The notes beneath the pieces are model-generated. The model did no database searches. It was not told the DNA's origin and saw only the letters and a list, made by a program, of their open reading frames with translations. A stretch of 64,000 nucleotides of DNA, taken from NCBI GenBank assembly GCA_964036155.1, contig OZ038422.1, forward strand, positions 23,583,201 to 23,647,200, in the 5' to 3' direction. Shown here one piece after another: positions 36,176 through 49,665 of this stretch. This DNA comes from Diploscapter coronatus. Its lineage: Eukaryota; Nematoda; Chromadorea; Rhabditida; Rhabditidae. The translations under genes were made by a program, and so were the position numbers. Position 1 is the first letter of the stretch; each line of letters starts with the position of its first letter.

Positions 36176-39118
36176 TTACAAATTCACCTTGAAAGTAACC
36201 GGATTAGGCTTGAATGGGAAGCAACAGCATCGGCAAACTTTCTCGGTACGATACTTAGCGCGAGCTCCAACTCCCTTTCGGAATTTCCTAAAATTGAAAA
36301 ATGCTGATTTATTGAAGCAAGAAGGAGTTTTTACTTGGTTTGAACAGTGCACGAGTACCATTCGAGTCCATTGATGTGTTCACGGAAGGCTGGCTCGACA
36401 GACGACAAATCGACTCTATTCGATGGCCAAAGTTTACATTCGCCACCGTTTTCCTAAAATATTTCGTATCGGCTTCGCTTATTCTCAAAAGTCGTGATAT
36501 TTCATTGCCATCTTGGGAAGTTCTCAATATTGACTAGTGCAGTAACAGGCTCAATTATTCCGCAAGATATCAAGTCTGTGTAGCGTACACGATGTGTTTT
36601 CAATCGTTAGTGAATTCATCTGTTTTTGCAAAGTGAAATCAAATGCAAATCGTGTGAACACTTCTGGATCCTCTCGAGCTTGAAGTGCCTTTGATTTGGA
36701 AAATCTAAGGAAATTTACGGAATTGGGGGAGACTGCGTTGAAGTGATCATTTAATCCGGAGAAATCGCATTCAAAGGCGCTCGATTTTCGCCTCGAATAA
36801 GAAAGCAAAACCGGTAAGATGAAAGTGAGGTGTGAAGTCGGCTTTTTCTTTCAGCGAACAAATTATCGATGTTTTCAAATTGAAACTTTGAACTTGATCA
36901 TTCAAAAGCGAAATCGCACGTGCAAGGCTTGAGATCAAGACTAGTTTGTGTTGTTTCAAGATTCCATTGATATTTGAAGTAGAAGAAAGAGCGTTTTCCT
37001 TTATAAAAAAATCTAAATGCGACTTACCAAAAGTAGATTATAGTCGACTTCACAGGAATCGACCTGACTGTGACCGTCGAGATCCTTGGCAGAGCAGACT
37101 CGTTCAGCCACGTAGAATGGGATCACAGGTCGACCGCCAGGAATTCTAAATGTGACATTTGTAAATTTCATTTTTAGTTCGCAATTTAACGACTATATCA
37201 ATACATTTGTTGAAATGTATGAACTGTAAAATTGTCTGTGAAACTTACGTGAACGGACTGACATTGCACTTTTTGTCCCCGCCGTACCCACAACTTTGCT
37301 TGTACGAGCATAGACCGCATGGTTTATCCGATTTCAACACGAAGTGCATATAATTGTAGAAGTTTGTGAGGGCCTGAAATGCCGTTCATTAAATAAATAT
37401 AAAGACGGAGCATTTTATTCGAGCATGCCTAAGTTGTGGAGAAACAACAATTACCGTTTCATATCGCTTAATGAATGTGTAGAACCAATGCTGTTGACAG
37501 ACTGGAGTTAATTGTTGGAGATAATTGAGCTAAATCGGAATAATTAAGCATGCGATTATCACTATTAAATCGCTTACTTTATCATCCTTATCAGGCCAAA
37601 TGCACTTTCCCCATCTACTCCAATTGGCACACTCTTTGGACCGTGTAGCACTCGAATATACGGCGGCTAATTGAGCGTCAACTGAAACACTTTGGAATTA
37701 TTATGAGTTGGTATGCTTCATCGAAGAGTTAGTTTAGACTAGTCCATGAAATTCGTCAAATTTTCATGGATTGTTACTATTTCACCAGTCAAATTAGATT
37801 TATTCTCCCACCAAGACACAAATCCCTGTTTGAAAGCCAACTTTCATCACGTTGATCCCCTTGACCGCAAATCGTCAATCTTTGAATAGTCAAATCTTCT
37901 CAATTCCCTTTTCCTTTCAAAACCGCTTCAATCCGATCCGAAAATGTGTCAGTCAGCCTGATCAATGAGCCACTTCTCCAATTTGCATTCAAAGGCCTAA
38001 TCGACTCAATCCTCGAAACTTCACTTTTTTGGTTTAAATTTCGCTTGAATAGATTTTTGTTATTGATGCCTTAAAAGTGATGATTCAAGAAATGTTTAGA
38101 CGAGATAAATTAACTCCATTCTCCTTGAACTATCGAAAATTCCATAGAAACGGTGTAGTTTTCACTTTTCCCAATGAATCAATAGCGAGTCAAAAATGGC
38201 GACTTTCTCTTCAGATTTTGATAAAGTTGACAGGTCTAACAAAAGGAAAGGATAACAAGCGAATTTGATAGGCAAGATAAGCCGAGAGGAGTCGAAAATT
38301 GACCTCGATAATTTCACTAGTGGTGAAAATATCCAGAAGAAAGTCTGATAGTTGATTAATTGATTCGTAAACATTTTTTAGTAAGCTAAAGATAATGCAA
38401 AATGAAACCCTAGTTTCCGATCGTCATTCTTTCACAATATACTGAATCCGATTATTCTAACAATTTTAATAGAATAAATATCGGAAGGAAAATTCTGGCG
38501 AAAGCATGGTACCTGATTATAGATAAATTGTCTGCGAAGCTTACGTTATTGAAATGAAAATTAATATTGTGACTTGTAGAATTTTTTAAAAGATATTTCA
38601 ATCATGTATTTTAAAACCTCATTTTAACCTATGAATTTTCAAATTTTCCCACTTAAATTTGCCTGTTCAACAGAGTTATGGACCATCAAACCAATCGTAA
38701 AATTAACAAAACGTATTCTTCAACAAAGTCGGATTTCGATCTTGTAGGAAAAAGGTAAAATTTATATCGTCATTCATAAAAAATGACCTGGTTCTTTATG
38801 ACAGCCTAATCCGATCGAAATGAAAATTCTAAAAATGTCCCCATGAAAATTTGAAACATGTCTTCGTAAGGATCAGTTTCTAATTAGTTGTAAATTATGA
38901 ACTAAATAATGAAGCTTTTACGGTAGTTCACAACGAATATTTTATTTTTCATTATAACTTTACCCGATTCTGCTGACTCGAAAATATTTCAAATTCTCCC
39001 ATAAAATTTCAAAATCTTTATGTATGAAGATCAGCTTTAGTTTCAAGAAAAATAAATGAAACTAACCTTCCAAGTAGTTAACCGTGATAAAAACGAGTGA
39101 TAGGAATAGCTTAGCCAT
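36176..39118 (-). CDS. Secreted cysteine-rich protein C with TSP1-like N-terminal segment
   Basis: Exons in transcript order: 39118-39067, 37681-37578, 37529-37455, 37373-37249, 37145-37028, 36453-36335, 36287-36176; 705 nt including the TAA, 234 aa, all in phase. It starts with a signal peptide ([20 protein letters not shown]). A thrombospondin-type-1-like start follows ([13 protein letters not shown]), then CQQHWFYTF, a PCGLC...SCGYGG cluster, a [15 protein letters not shown] segment ([11 protein letters not shown]), ECKLWP and a terminal [13 protein letters not shown]. 15 cysteines follow the signal peptide. It is a paralogue of the gene at 51731-54630, sharing cysteine order and most exon junction phases. 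Secretion is predicted; function and family name are unknown to me. Intron 1 is 1.4 kb. Confidence 0.8.
37682..39066 (-). other. First intron of cysteine-rich protein C
   Basis: 1385 bp, AT-rich, with no nested gene recognised on either strand. Confidence 0.5.
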
Positions 39119-42100
39119 GAATAAACTAGGTTCAAAACTGATTTTATCTGGTCTATGCGAATATTCAGCCTGTATTCCAAGGCCAGCGGAATGATAACCA
39201 CAGAAACAGTTGAATTAAGCCGAAGAGGGCTTTCTAATCTCTCCAAATCTGACTTTCTGACTGACACTTACAAGGCGCCAATTCGCCCCACCCACTTTCG
39301 AGGGATACACTGAATCTCCCTTTCCTCTTTCCTTTTGTGGGATTCAGATTCACCTTTTATCCTTTTTCATCGATGCAAAGTACATGAATAGAGAAGAAGG
39401 CAACGTCTTTTTCCCTATTCACACCGTAAACGCCATACAACCATCATGAAGTATAAAGGAAATGATAAAAGAGTGGAGTTATTCAAGCCGGCTTGCAGGT
39501 TGTATCCCTCAATATGAGATGAAAGAGGTTTATGAGAATGTAAAATTCAAAATATGGCAAAGGCATTAGGCAATGCCGAATCTCATAACAGACAGGTTTA
39601 GGAAAGGTGAAAAAATGGCTATAGATATTCCTATAAAGGGATAATATGCCAATAGGGATGTTATGCGAAGGCTTTACGAGTCAGAATTGTTAGATGATAT
39701 GAAGATTTGATTTGTCTGATTTGATTGATAGCAGGTATGAACAAAATAAAACAAGCCAAAAATTAGTTTTACAATGGAGATAAGCTTCCTTTCTGTGTGT
39801 TATCAGCATTTATTTTGTTCGAACGGTATTCTTATTTAGTTAGAAATTTTGATACTCAACATTCTAACGATTAAATTTAGTTATGACTGTTTTTTGGTTT
39901 AAATTTTGAAACTTTATATTTAGTCTTCTGATATCTAGTCATCAGATGGTAAAAGACTACTTGCTAAATTCGGCACTTTGAAATCGAAAGATCGGATTGG
40001 AAAAAAATACAAGGATCTCTATGTTTAAACATTCGAAGGTGAAATTAGAAAAAAGTCGACAATCACAGATTCAGGTTTGCAGCGAATTCAAAAGTCGAAG
40101 TGTTCGAATTGAAATCCGATAAAAATCTGTCAGAGAAAAATATCCGATGAAGAAGCTCGATTAGCTGACACTGAACAGTGCTTCTGGACGCTCGAAGGGG
40201 CGGTCAAAGAACTTGAAAAATAAAGATATAGTGCAATTTGAAATTCCGTTTGGCTATATTTCAAATAATAAGATGGGAATGCGATACAAATTTTCTAATT
40301 CGCTTGATGACAACATAAACAGTATTAGCTTCAATAAATGATTTTTTTCAGAAAAATATGTTGCTTCGAAAAAATAAATAAGTCAAATTTTCAAATATAG
40401 CTGAATAAATTGATTACTGCATCGCAAACATCAGTTTTTCAGTCAGAAGATATGAAATACAACAATACCGATCACGATTTGGTTATTGCGTCATGATGTA
40501 ATTGCGATTTCGGCTAAACTATATTTGATTTTTGTATCTTCAAGCTTGAAGAAAAAACTCGTTTTTGATGTTTCTGCTTGATTTTATTTATTGCGTTTTC
40601 AATCTTCAGTCATTCAGCCATTCATTCTCAGCCAGAGGTTCATTTCTCTTTCCGCGATGAATTGTGTTCCTACACTAATCAGTTTTCAAATAGTTGTCTG
40701 CTATCTCTGCCCTCTCTTCTGCTTATCATTGCTCTTATCAGTTTCCCATCAGTTAGGGGCCTTCCTCTATACCTAGCGACGATGAAATATAGGAAGACTC
40801 GAAAAGTGATAGATAAACGCCGATGTCTTGTTTTCTTTCGAAATTTCTGCCCTTTTTCTTTCTCGAACTCTCATAAACATTATTTTTCCTCCACAAGACA
40901 TTTTTCTTGTAAACTATTTTCCAACTATTATTTTCTCTGAGCAATACTATTTTTGTGCAATTCTTCTTTTCCACTGAATTTATTATACTATTTCTTCAGT
41001 TGTTTTCTTTACTTCACTTTAGAAACACATAATCTATGTCAATCTGTCGTTCATGCTCTTCGGTTTTTCTGTGCCTCTTTCGATCGAACTTTTTACCTTT
41101 CCCCTTCCAAAATTCCTCTTCTCTGTGCCCTCTCGTTCCGATGTTCTATTTCGTCGACTCATTTTCAGTACATTTTATCGCCGCACAGCCATGTCATGTG
41201 GGGTGCTTTCCCCGATTGTCTATCTTTTTCTCACACTATTTTTCAAATTCTCCTTCTCTTCTTCTCGTGTTTGTTGCAATATTTTTCATTTTTTCCTTTT
41301 CTTCTCATTTCACAATGCTATTTCCTAGTTTTTAAATCTCTGAAATTTGCTGACTTTTCGTAGTTTTTCCACTGAACTGATCGGTCGAGACTCAATGTGA
41401 GTGTGCCCAAAACGTTTAGTTCGTTGAATAAAATTGCATCACTTTTGGGATTTGGAGTTATGACAGAAAGATGACGACGTAATTTTATTTGAAAAAAAAG
41501 AGTTTTATTTCATTGTAAAAGAGCGGCTAAAATCTAGTCAATCAATAAAATATGCTCTAAACCGACTATTTCTTGAAAAATGTCTGTCATCAAAAGGGGG
41601 ATGCTAGATTATGTAAATGCGAAATGTTACATCACAAAGTCAAAGTGAATTCATAAGAACTGGGGAAAAAGATCTTTATTTTCGAAAACTTTCACCATTC
41701 TTCAAAATACGCTCATTTTCGACTATGAATTTCGGACTTTTGACGAATCCTGAAGCATTTTCTCTTGGAAAATGATCTTTCCCTCATCCCACGGTAAAAC
41801 ATAGCAACGGAAAGCGGGCTTGCATAGTTTTCGTCATGATTTGTAAAACTATGATGCAAACGTAAAATGAGCTTTAGTGTTTCGTATAACTCCTAGAGAT
41901 TGAATGAATTGTGAGATTTCGGGAATTGAGGAGAGTGAAAAGTAGGGAACGAAAAATAGAAAAAAAGTGAAGGAAAGGAAATTGGGAGCACGTGGTAATG
42001 ACAGAAAATTAGAGGGTTCGCGGAATTGAGAGGGCGAAAAGAGATCGAGAAACATTTCCAGACCAACATCTTCTTTAGAAACGGACACTTTCTTAATTTC

Positions 42101-43773
42101 ATGGATTTTTTAAAAAATTTTACAACTTTAGCGTCGTTTAATCTAGAAAAAATATGAATTTTCTCTGAGCAAAATTTGATATCGATATTTGGTTTTCCAT
42201 GAAAAATGAATATGCGCTAGAGTCTAGAGCCTGAAAACTGCACACTTTATTCAGCGAGAAATTTGCTAAGGTTTTGAAGACCTAAATCTCTCACCCCATT
42301 TTAAGGCATAAATCCCGAAAACCCGCTAATATATAGCACATTCTCCTCGAGAAATTCTCATCGACTCATAATTTCCCGCGCGGGGCGCTCTATTTCCTAT
42401 TCTTCGCGCTCAATCGATAAAACCTACACCATCTTTCTCTCTCTTTCTCTCCTCCCTTCTCCCCACAATCTATCTCTCGCTCGTCTCAAAATTGCCCGAG
42501 GTTTTCAAATTTTACGACGACCGCAGCAGAGAGCGACGACGCTCTCGTTGGGACCAAATTGATTTTTCCAGGAACTTTGTCCGTACTCTCCATCTCTCGC
42601 TCCCTCTTCAAACCCAGTGCTATTTCGCCTCTCTGCTCACTTCTGCATCCTCGTTGTTTTGCGCGATCTCTCACCATTCAAGCCTTCTCACCCACCTTTG
42701 CCCCTCAAGGCGTGACCGCCTGTGTCCTCATGTTTATGACGTATCGCAAGCAGGTTTGCATGCTTCATATTTCAACGTGCACGCAGAGGGATCTCCGCCT
42801 TCGACTAATTACATCTCATCATCCACGAAAACCCTGAAAACTCTCGACATTTTATTACTTCTCGAAAGTCACAACACTTCTGTGTCGTGAAATTTGAGTG
42901 ATTCATAAAAAAAAACAATCCCCTACCTGATTCATTAGATTTCACAAGTTTGATTAGTTTTATCGATCGTTTTTTCGAGTGTATGAGATTGTAAATAAAA
43001 TTACTAGTGTTTCGTCATTTTAGGCTAAAAAGGCTTATGTTTCGAAATTTTAAGATAAATTGATACTTTCCTGAAATTTCCCTATATCCGATTGGAACAA
43101 CTCGAAAAATCCCGCTCGATCTTTAATACCCTGTGATTTCGGCGTTCTTTGTGCTGATGACGTAGTCGCAATTTATTGGTGTCAAATTGTCATTCCGCAT
43201 TTCGTATCCAATTTTGCAATGTTTTTTTTGCCGAAATCTCATTATTTTTGTCGCTTCCTCCCCCATTTCATTGCATTCATTCATCGCGTGCCGCGTTCAT
43301 TCATAGTTGCGCGTCCTGACTTTAGCCGATGTAATTTGCGCCGTTTCCGTTGCGGGGAAACTTCGAGCGGCTGGGCACGCGCCTCTCGCACTCACTTCGT
43401 ATCGAGTTCATCGTGGGAAGCCCCAACTCGAAACAACCATTCGATTTTTCTTGCAATCAATAAAACTCGCTACCCTAAAAAAAATGCCACTGGAAAAGAA
43501 AATATCGATTTTCTGTTTCCCACGCTATTCTTTTTTGAATTCCGGGTTTGATTTTTGGTTTCGAGTCGAGTTTCTTTTGGGTAACCCTGAAAAGTTCTCA
43601 TAATTTCTGTTCAGGATGAACAGGTTATTATTTCCTAAAATCTTAAACCATTTGATCGTTGAATAGTTCTTCTGACTTCTCGTTTCGTTGTTTCAAAACG
43701 GATTGTTTTTTTCATAAACGAGTAATTTTTGATCACTTCAGAAAGTCGACAATAACAGATAAAGTGAGAGAGG
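39119..43773. other. Long intergenic region with pyrimidine-rich plus strand, upstream of ppm-2
   Basis: No gene recognised. From about 40570 to 41370 and again 42380 to 43560 the plus strand is strikingly C/T-rich, which keeps several overlapping frames open (up to 136 codons) without any domain. 42360-43480 is also GC-richer and probably carries the promoter and 5' leader of ppm-2. A strong acceptor (GATCACTTCAG) ends at 43740, 33 nt before the ppm-2 ATG, and is a likely trans-splice or 5'UTR splice site. Confidence 0.5.
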
Positions 43774-46700
43774 ATGGGACAGACGTTGAGCGAGCCGGTG
43801 ACGACGAAGGAATCAGCCTCGTGCGCGAACGACTCCTACCTGGTCGGCAGCTCCTGCATGCAGGGTTGGAGAGTCAGTAAGTGATCATCTTTTCGATTTT
43901 TTTTTTTTTAGCAATTTTCATAGTTGATTGAATAATTAGGAGAGGTTTGAAGTAAATTCAATTGATTAATCCATCCAATTTCGTGCATACAATCGGATTT
44001 TACACTTTTTCCATGAAATATGCATATTCTGAAGCGTACGTACCTCGATCTATTTTGACGATTATGATTTAGTCAATTTTAACTATCAGTTTTACACGAA
44101 ACATTCTCATTTTTGCAAAGAACCCAGAGAAATTTGTATGGAATCCATCCAATCAAGCCTCCCAAACCCAAACTTTATAATTACTTGAGAAATTTTCCGA
44201 ACGAAGCATATAAAACTAGCAATTTTTTCCTGAACGATATTAACTAAGCTTTTCTGAAACTTATTTCGAGCATTTTCAAAATTCTCCTTATTCGCAGATA
44301 TGGAAGACGCGCACACGCACCTGCTGAATCTGCGCGGCGACGACTCGAAGTGTGCTTTCTTCGCCGTGTACGACGGCCATGGCGGGCCCAAAGTCAGTCA
44401 GTACGCTGGAATCAATCTACACAAACTCATCCTCCAGCAGAGCGAATATCGTAAATACTTTTTTCTTCTTTACAAAAAATAAATTTATTGATTTTTGTAA
44501 TGAAACTATAAAACTTAATTTTTTAAAATCTATTTTCTGTCATCCTTGAAATTTTCCTCCAAAAGCTATAGATAAAAATAATCAGTACAAATTTTGAAAT
44601 TCACAGGTCAACGTTTTTGCAAAACGAAAAAAAAAAGCTCAAATTTGATTTGTAAAGTAAAAGTGAAAACGATTGAATTGCCGATAGCCATAACTTTGTC
44701 CTTGTAAATTTCAGAGAACGGCGACCTGAGTGCGGCGCTGCAGAAGGGATTTCTGGCGCTGGACGAGCAGATGCGTGGTGCAGAGGAGATGAAAGACGAC
44801 GTGAGCGGCACCACGGCCGTCGTCGTGCTCGTCAAAGACAACACTATCTATTGTGGTAAGTGACACTCATATTTGGCATATCTGGATTAAGAGTTATAAT
44901 ATGTGCAAGTAAAGTCGAAAAATTAAACAAGAATTTTCACAAATACTCTGTTTTTTTAAACTTACTTGAGCCTTAACTACTGAAAAAACTTCCTGCAGAT
45001 TTATCATGTTTCATTTTTTGTCGATTTTTATGTAATGTAACGTAATGTGTAAAAAAAAGTTCAATGCGACTAAATAACTGCGAAAATTCTCTTTATGGTT
45101 AGCTCTAGAAACATATCCTAGTCATAAATAGACGTTTTCCAAAGTTGATCATCTTTCTTTAAGCAAACGTTGGAGACTCGCGAGCCGTAGTATCCGTGGT
45201 GGGCGAGGCGAGGCCGCTCTCTTTCGACCACAAACCCGCTCATGAAACTGAGGTTCGACCATTTATTTTATTTTATTTCAACAAAACTCTAAAACCCTGA
45301 AATGATGCCTCTTTGTCTATTTGAATGAAAATTCTTCAATTGTTTGCTCGAACTCGTCAGGAATATATTTATTTGGTACATGGAGTATCAATTTGTGATA
45401 AGTTGTCGACTTTTATGTCGTTGTTCTTATTTACGCTAATTTTAGGCTCGCCGCATTGTGGCGGCAGGTGGCTGGGTAGAGTTCAACCGCGTCAACGGCA
45501 ACTTGGCCCTGTCGCGCGCACTTGGCGATTTCGTCTTCAAGCGCAACGACTCAAAACCCCCCGAGGAGCAAATTGTTACTGGTAATTTTGATTATGTTTT
45601 CAGACAAAGCATTTTCATTGTTTCTTTTTTTTTTTTTTTTTTTTTCAATTTCTACACATAGGTTGTTAGCGACTTGTTCCGTTTAGAAAGTTTTCTCCGT
45701 TGACTAGTTTTAAATTCAGGGAAATTTGTATCCCAGCTTTATCTTGATTATGTTCAGCATTCCCGGATGTGATCAAAGAGCCGATCGGTGCGGACCACGA
45801 GTTCATCGTGCTGGCCTGCGACGGCATCTGGGACGTCATGAGCAATCAGGTATTTTTAACCACGATAATAACTATTATTACGGTTAAAATATCGATTTTT
45901 ATGAAAACATCATTTCCGACGAAATAAATGAGATCATCACGATTTTTTCCTTTAAATTTTTGGAATGGGAGTTCAACTTGCTAAAAACATATTAAGTCGA
46001 AGTTTGTGCATCCTAAGATGAATCATAATAACAGCCTAAAATAGAATTTGTTGATTTTGGAAGAAAATGCATTCCAGGAAGTTGTGGATTTCGTCCGAGA
46101 ACGGCTCGCCGAGAAGCGGGATCCGCAGACGGTAAGGATCTATGAAAAATTCATTCTTTTTCTCGATAAATTCACCCCTTTCCAGTCGAATATTATCGTG
46201 AAGTGAGTCAATCAATTATACCGAAATCTTGAAACTTATTTTAAGATGGCAGATTTTCTTGAAAGTTGTCTAAGATAACGCGATGCTAACTATGAGGATT
46301 TTTAAAAACTACTTTCTACGGAATTTATTGGCTTATTTCAAATATATTCCAATTTCCAGATCGCCGAGGAGCTGCTGACTAGATGCCTAGCCCCCGACTG
46401 CCAAATGGGAGGACTCGGCTGTGACAATATGACGGTAATTTTATGATAGTTATCTATAAGTACGGAAATTAATTTTGACACGAGTATTTGTGTGAGATAA
46501 TTAGTCAATTCTTCATGACTATAAGCTAAGTGTCGATAATTAGGGGCAATTAGCTAATTTAACGAGTCAATGGATCATTTATGCTAATTTTTCAGGTAGT
46601 GATTGTGGGTCTGCTGCAAGGCGAATCGCGCGACGCCCTCTCCGCGAAGTGTGCCCGACCTGTCGTCATCACCGAGGCTTCCCAAGTCAGTTCCGACTTT

Positions 46701-47718
46701 GAAATTAGCGATACCGAATTTGACTTCGAATATGCAAATAGGCTAGAATAGGAGGACTTTTATCGGCTTTTGCAAAGTTCACAAACTTTCTTCGTTTCCA
46801 ACATTATTTCACTTCTAACTGGATGAACTTTCCAAGAAACTCTTCATTTTTTAAAAAAGAAAACTCACGACTTTCGTTCAAATAACGGGCAAGATGTGAA
46901 ATATTTGTTTGGAAATGATTTCTTTCGAAACCATGCGATGAATAAAAGCTTGTTTGGGAAGTGTAAGTAGGACAATAGAATTTAAGGATGACTATTTGAA
47001 GCCGTGGATTTTTCAAGAAATTTTTTTAAAATTTATCGTCGATTATCAATATTAGATTTATAAAATTAGAAATAAAAAAAACATCCAGTGATAAGCAGGG
47101 CTGTTTGCGGTGCGCCATTTTACCTCACCACACAGCCCTGGAGATAAGCCTTATTTTCCATTTTTAGGAAGCGAACCTTTCTGACGGCGATGAAAATAAG
47201 GAAGCCGGAGACAAAACTGCGAGTGTCGAGCTGATAAGAGACAAAATTAACACTCTCGCCGCTCACATGGAAAAGGGTAATCGCTTTCTCTAAACTATTG
47301 TCCTTGATTATATGTTTCAAGTTTGTCTATTTTAATAGACATAACCAGAATGCATCTCGTTTTCTAGTCTTGAACTAGAATAATATTTATCAAAATCCGT
47401 CATATTTTCATTGCATTAATTTCATCAGGATATTTCATAAATTTCAAGGGGCTTTGAGTTTGAAAGAAATTCAACGGTAAATATTGGAAAACGTGCCATA
47501 AAGGTGAAAAAAAAAAATTGCAGAATTTATCACTTGAAGTTTCAGACGATGAACGAGACTCTGCCAGCAAGGAAGGTTCGGCTCAATCGACCGGAAATAA
47601 GCAACAAAATACGGGAGACGAGGATTCGCAACAGAAGTCGCACAAAGCCGGCTTGGGCTCAGGAACGGGAACGGACTCGCCGCCCGAGGAATTGCCCCCC
47701 ACTAATTTCACCGCCTAA
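43774..47718 (+). CDS. ppm-2: PP2C-family serine/threonine phosphatase PPM-2
   Basis: Metal-dependent protein phosphatase. Exons: 43774-43876, 44298-44450, 44715-44855, 45164-45252, 45446-45581, 45758-45849, 46078-46131, 46360-46434, 46596-46685, 47168-47276, 47546-47718; 1215 nt, 404 aa, all in phase. The N-terminus [10 protein letters not shown] matches the start I know for C. elegans PPM-2 and is a good N-myristoylation signal (G2, S6), suggesting membrane association. PP2C motifs: MEDAH (E37/D38), YDGHGG (D60), VGDSRAV (D137), the [19 protein letters not shown] segment, CDGIWD (D229) and GCDNMT (D278). The C-terminal tail (about residues 312-404) is hydrophilic and acidic, low in complexity, ending PTNFTA. 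In C. elegans PPM-2 is known as a negative regulator of the DLK-1 MAP kinase pathway; applying that here is inference. Reading through the donor at 46686 gives an alternative short tail ending at 46751. Confidence 0.92.
45625..45645. repeat. Poly(T) tract
   Basis: Twenty-one consecutive T in an intron of ppm-2. Confidence 0.85.
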
Positions 47719-48354
47719 ATCCAGGTTCAGTTTGGAATTTCCGAAATTTTATCCCAGACAACCTTCTCGGTCTATTCTTTTACCATTTACTACATGAAAT
47801 TCCGGAAATTTGACAACATCGGAATTGGTAGAAAGTAAGTCATTTTATGATGTTTTATTAGCCAATTTTAACACTGAACAGATTCTCATGGAAAATGAGG
47901 TTTTTGAAGGAGGAAAGATTTCCATGAAAATCGAAACATCCGTCCCAATTGATATGTGATCGCTCTACCTTTGTGAACATATGATAAGCTGCGAAAGGTT
48001 GCGTTTTGACGTCGACAACAGACTTTGTTGTTTATCGTTGTCAAGGAGGATGCTTATTGTTAGCTACTTCTGATTGTTATTTTTATGGATGCATTTTTCA
48101 AAGTAAGAGTTTTTTTCTTCAATTATCTTTTCCTCTTAAATTGTAACGATTTTGACAACAAACTTTACTTAGAAAATTGATGTTAGGGAATAGCCAACTT
48201 TAAATCTCGTATGACAACGACGACACCGAACAGAAATCGATTGTCGAAAGATAAACGCGGCCTTTATTTTGATTAGAAAGAAAGTTAAACCAAGTCAATT
48301 ATTTTATTCAGAAATTTCGAGGATTTTTTCTAATCAACCATGCACTCTTCATTG

Positions 48355-48500
48355 TCTTTGAAAAAGACTTTTGCTGAGGGAGCGGGACACGTATCCGCGA
48401 AGGGCGCAATATATTATATGCACGGGGAAGAGACGCAGAGCACAGTGATTAATTTCGCGGGTACCTCTTCCTCCTCCCTTTTCAAAAGTCTTTTTGAAGG
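48355..48500. mobile_element. Small MITE-like inverted-repeat element
   Basis: CTTTGAAAAAGACTTTTG near 48356 and its near reverse complement CAAAAGTCTTTTTGAAGG at 48483-48500 bound about 145 bp of GC-richer sequence, with GAGGGAGCGGGAC against TACCTCTTCCTCCTCCC as weaker inner pairing. Confidence 0.55.
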
Positions 48501-49119
48501 ATAAACGAAAGTAATTCAGAGCGCGCTAATTTTTGCTCAACTCTAAACACATTTTTGTAAAAGAATTGTTTTATCTTTTGAAGAAGGGCTGAGATGATTT
48601 TTCCAAACATTATTTTTCGTCTCACTCATCATTTGAAATGTGAACAGTATAAAATGAAAACGTGTGATTATCAGAACGAAAAATGGCTGAATTATATTTC
48701 GAAGAAAATCGCTGTAAACATATTGCTTAATTCATCCATTTTCTATTAATTGATAATTACAACACTCCGATACCAATTATATCTAGTGTACTGGTTGGTT
48801 TAAGCGACAAAGATTGACTAGTTTGTCCATTTACTAAATTAACTACCGTAATCTCATAACTTTATGAATATTCTGAACATTTCTGACTGCGGTAGGTGTA
48901 TTTTTCTAAAGACCATTCTTTGGTACTAAATATTTGCGTTATCCAATTTTTTCGCTTTTGTTTATTGTATTGGTCGAAAACTTGAAATTTGGATTCTAGT
49001 GTGTGAAAAGTTTGGTAAAATATGAACAAGAATGCATTATTATTTTCTATTATTTTTGCTAATTTTTTTGATTCCTTATATTCTTACGCAAATTTTCACG
49101 CATATTTATTTAAATTTCA

Positions 49120-49665
49120 ATGCATTCGGTCGATACGGTAGTTTGTTATGTTTTTCATTTCATCCACCCCACACCATTTCATCATGACCACAACTGTTTT
49201 ATAATTATTATCAGTTTTCTATTCGGAAATTCCGTTGAAAATATCACCAACCAACCTATGTGTATTTCTCTACTCGTTTATGGACACTATTCAAGTAGGA
49301 TTTTCCAAAAGAAATACGCCCTAATATTTCATTTACAGATCTGTAAAATTACAACAATATTTAGTTTACATCGAATTTTAAGAAATTCCGTTTTTTTCAA
49401 AGAAATGTTACTTTACAGATCTGTAAACTGTAATTCCGTTATTATTCGATCGTATTTCATTTCATCGTCGTTTTTAGCCTTATTACATCGTAAAATAAAT
49501 CCGAGAGATATTGTTTTTCATCGTGAGTTTGTATACAATTTGCCGGGCCTCTATCTCCGATTTTTGATTGATTTCTTTTATCCATTTTATCATCATCATC
49601 CATTCGAACTTGTTCTGTTAGAGAAGTGCCATCAAAATAAACAGAAAATTTTTACCATTTCATGA
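49120..49665 (+). other. Orphan open reading frame of 181 codons
   Basis: ATG to TGA, starting MHSVDTVVCYVFHF and ending KQKIFTIS, with a poly-His stretch and no recognisable domain, signal peptide or splice context. It is unusually long for such AT-rich DNA, but its T-rich, A-poor coding strand lowers stop frequency. Listed as an observation, not as a gene call. Confidence 0.2.

Noticed and set aside
30721..37028. Joining the exon at 30883-30721 to the end of cysteine-rich gene C exon 5 (also phase 0)
   Set aside because: It would span receptor B on the same strand, and comparison with paralogue D identifies the true next exons at 36453-36335 and 36287-36176.
40578..41363. Overlapping open frames of 120 and 136 codons on the plus strand
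   Set aside because: They lie in a C/T-rich tract where stop codons are rare in every plus frame; the translations are Ser/Phe/Leu-rich and low in complexity, with no domain, signal or splice context.
42486..42890. Opposed open frames of 132 (plus) and 63 (minus) codons
   Set aside because: Same composition effect in the probable promoter/leader of ppm-2; no motif on either strand.
46184..46200. Possible 17-nt cassette exon in ppm-2 between CCAG and GTGAGT
   Set aside because: Flanking exons 46078-46131 and 46360-46434 already join in phase and reproduce the conserved PP2C sequence; a 17-nt insert would shift the frame.
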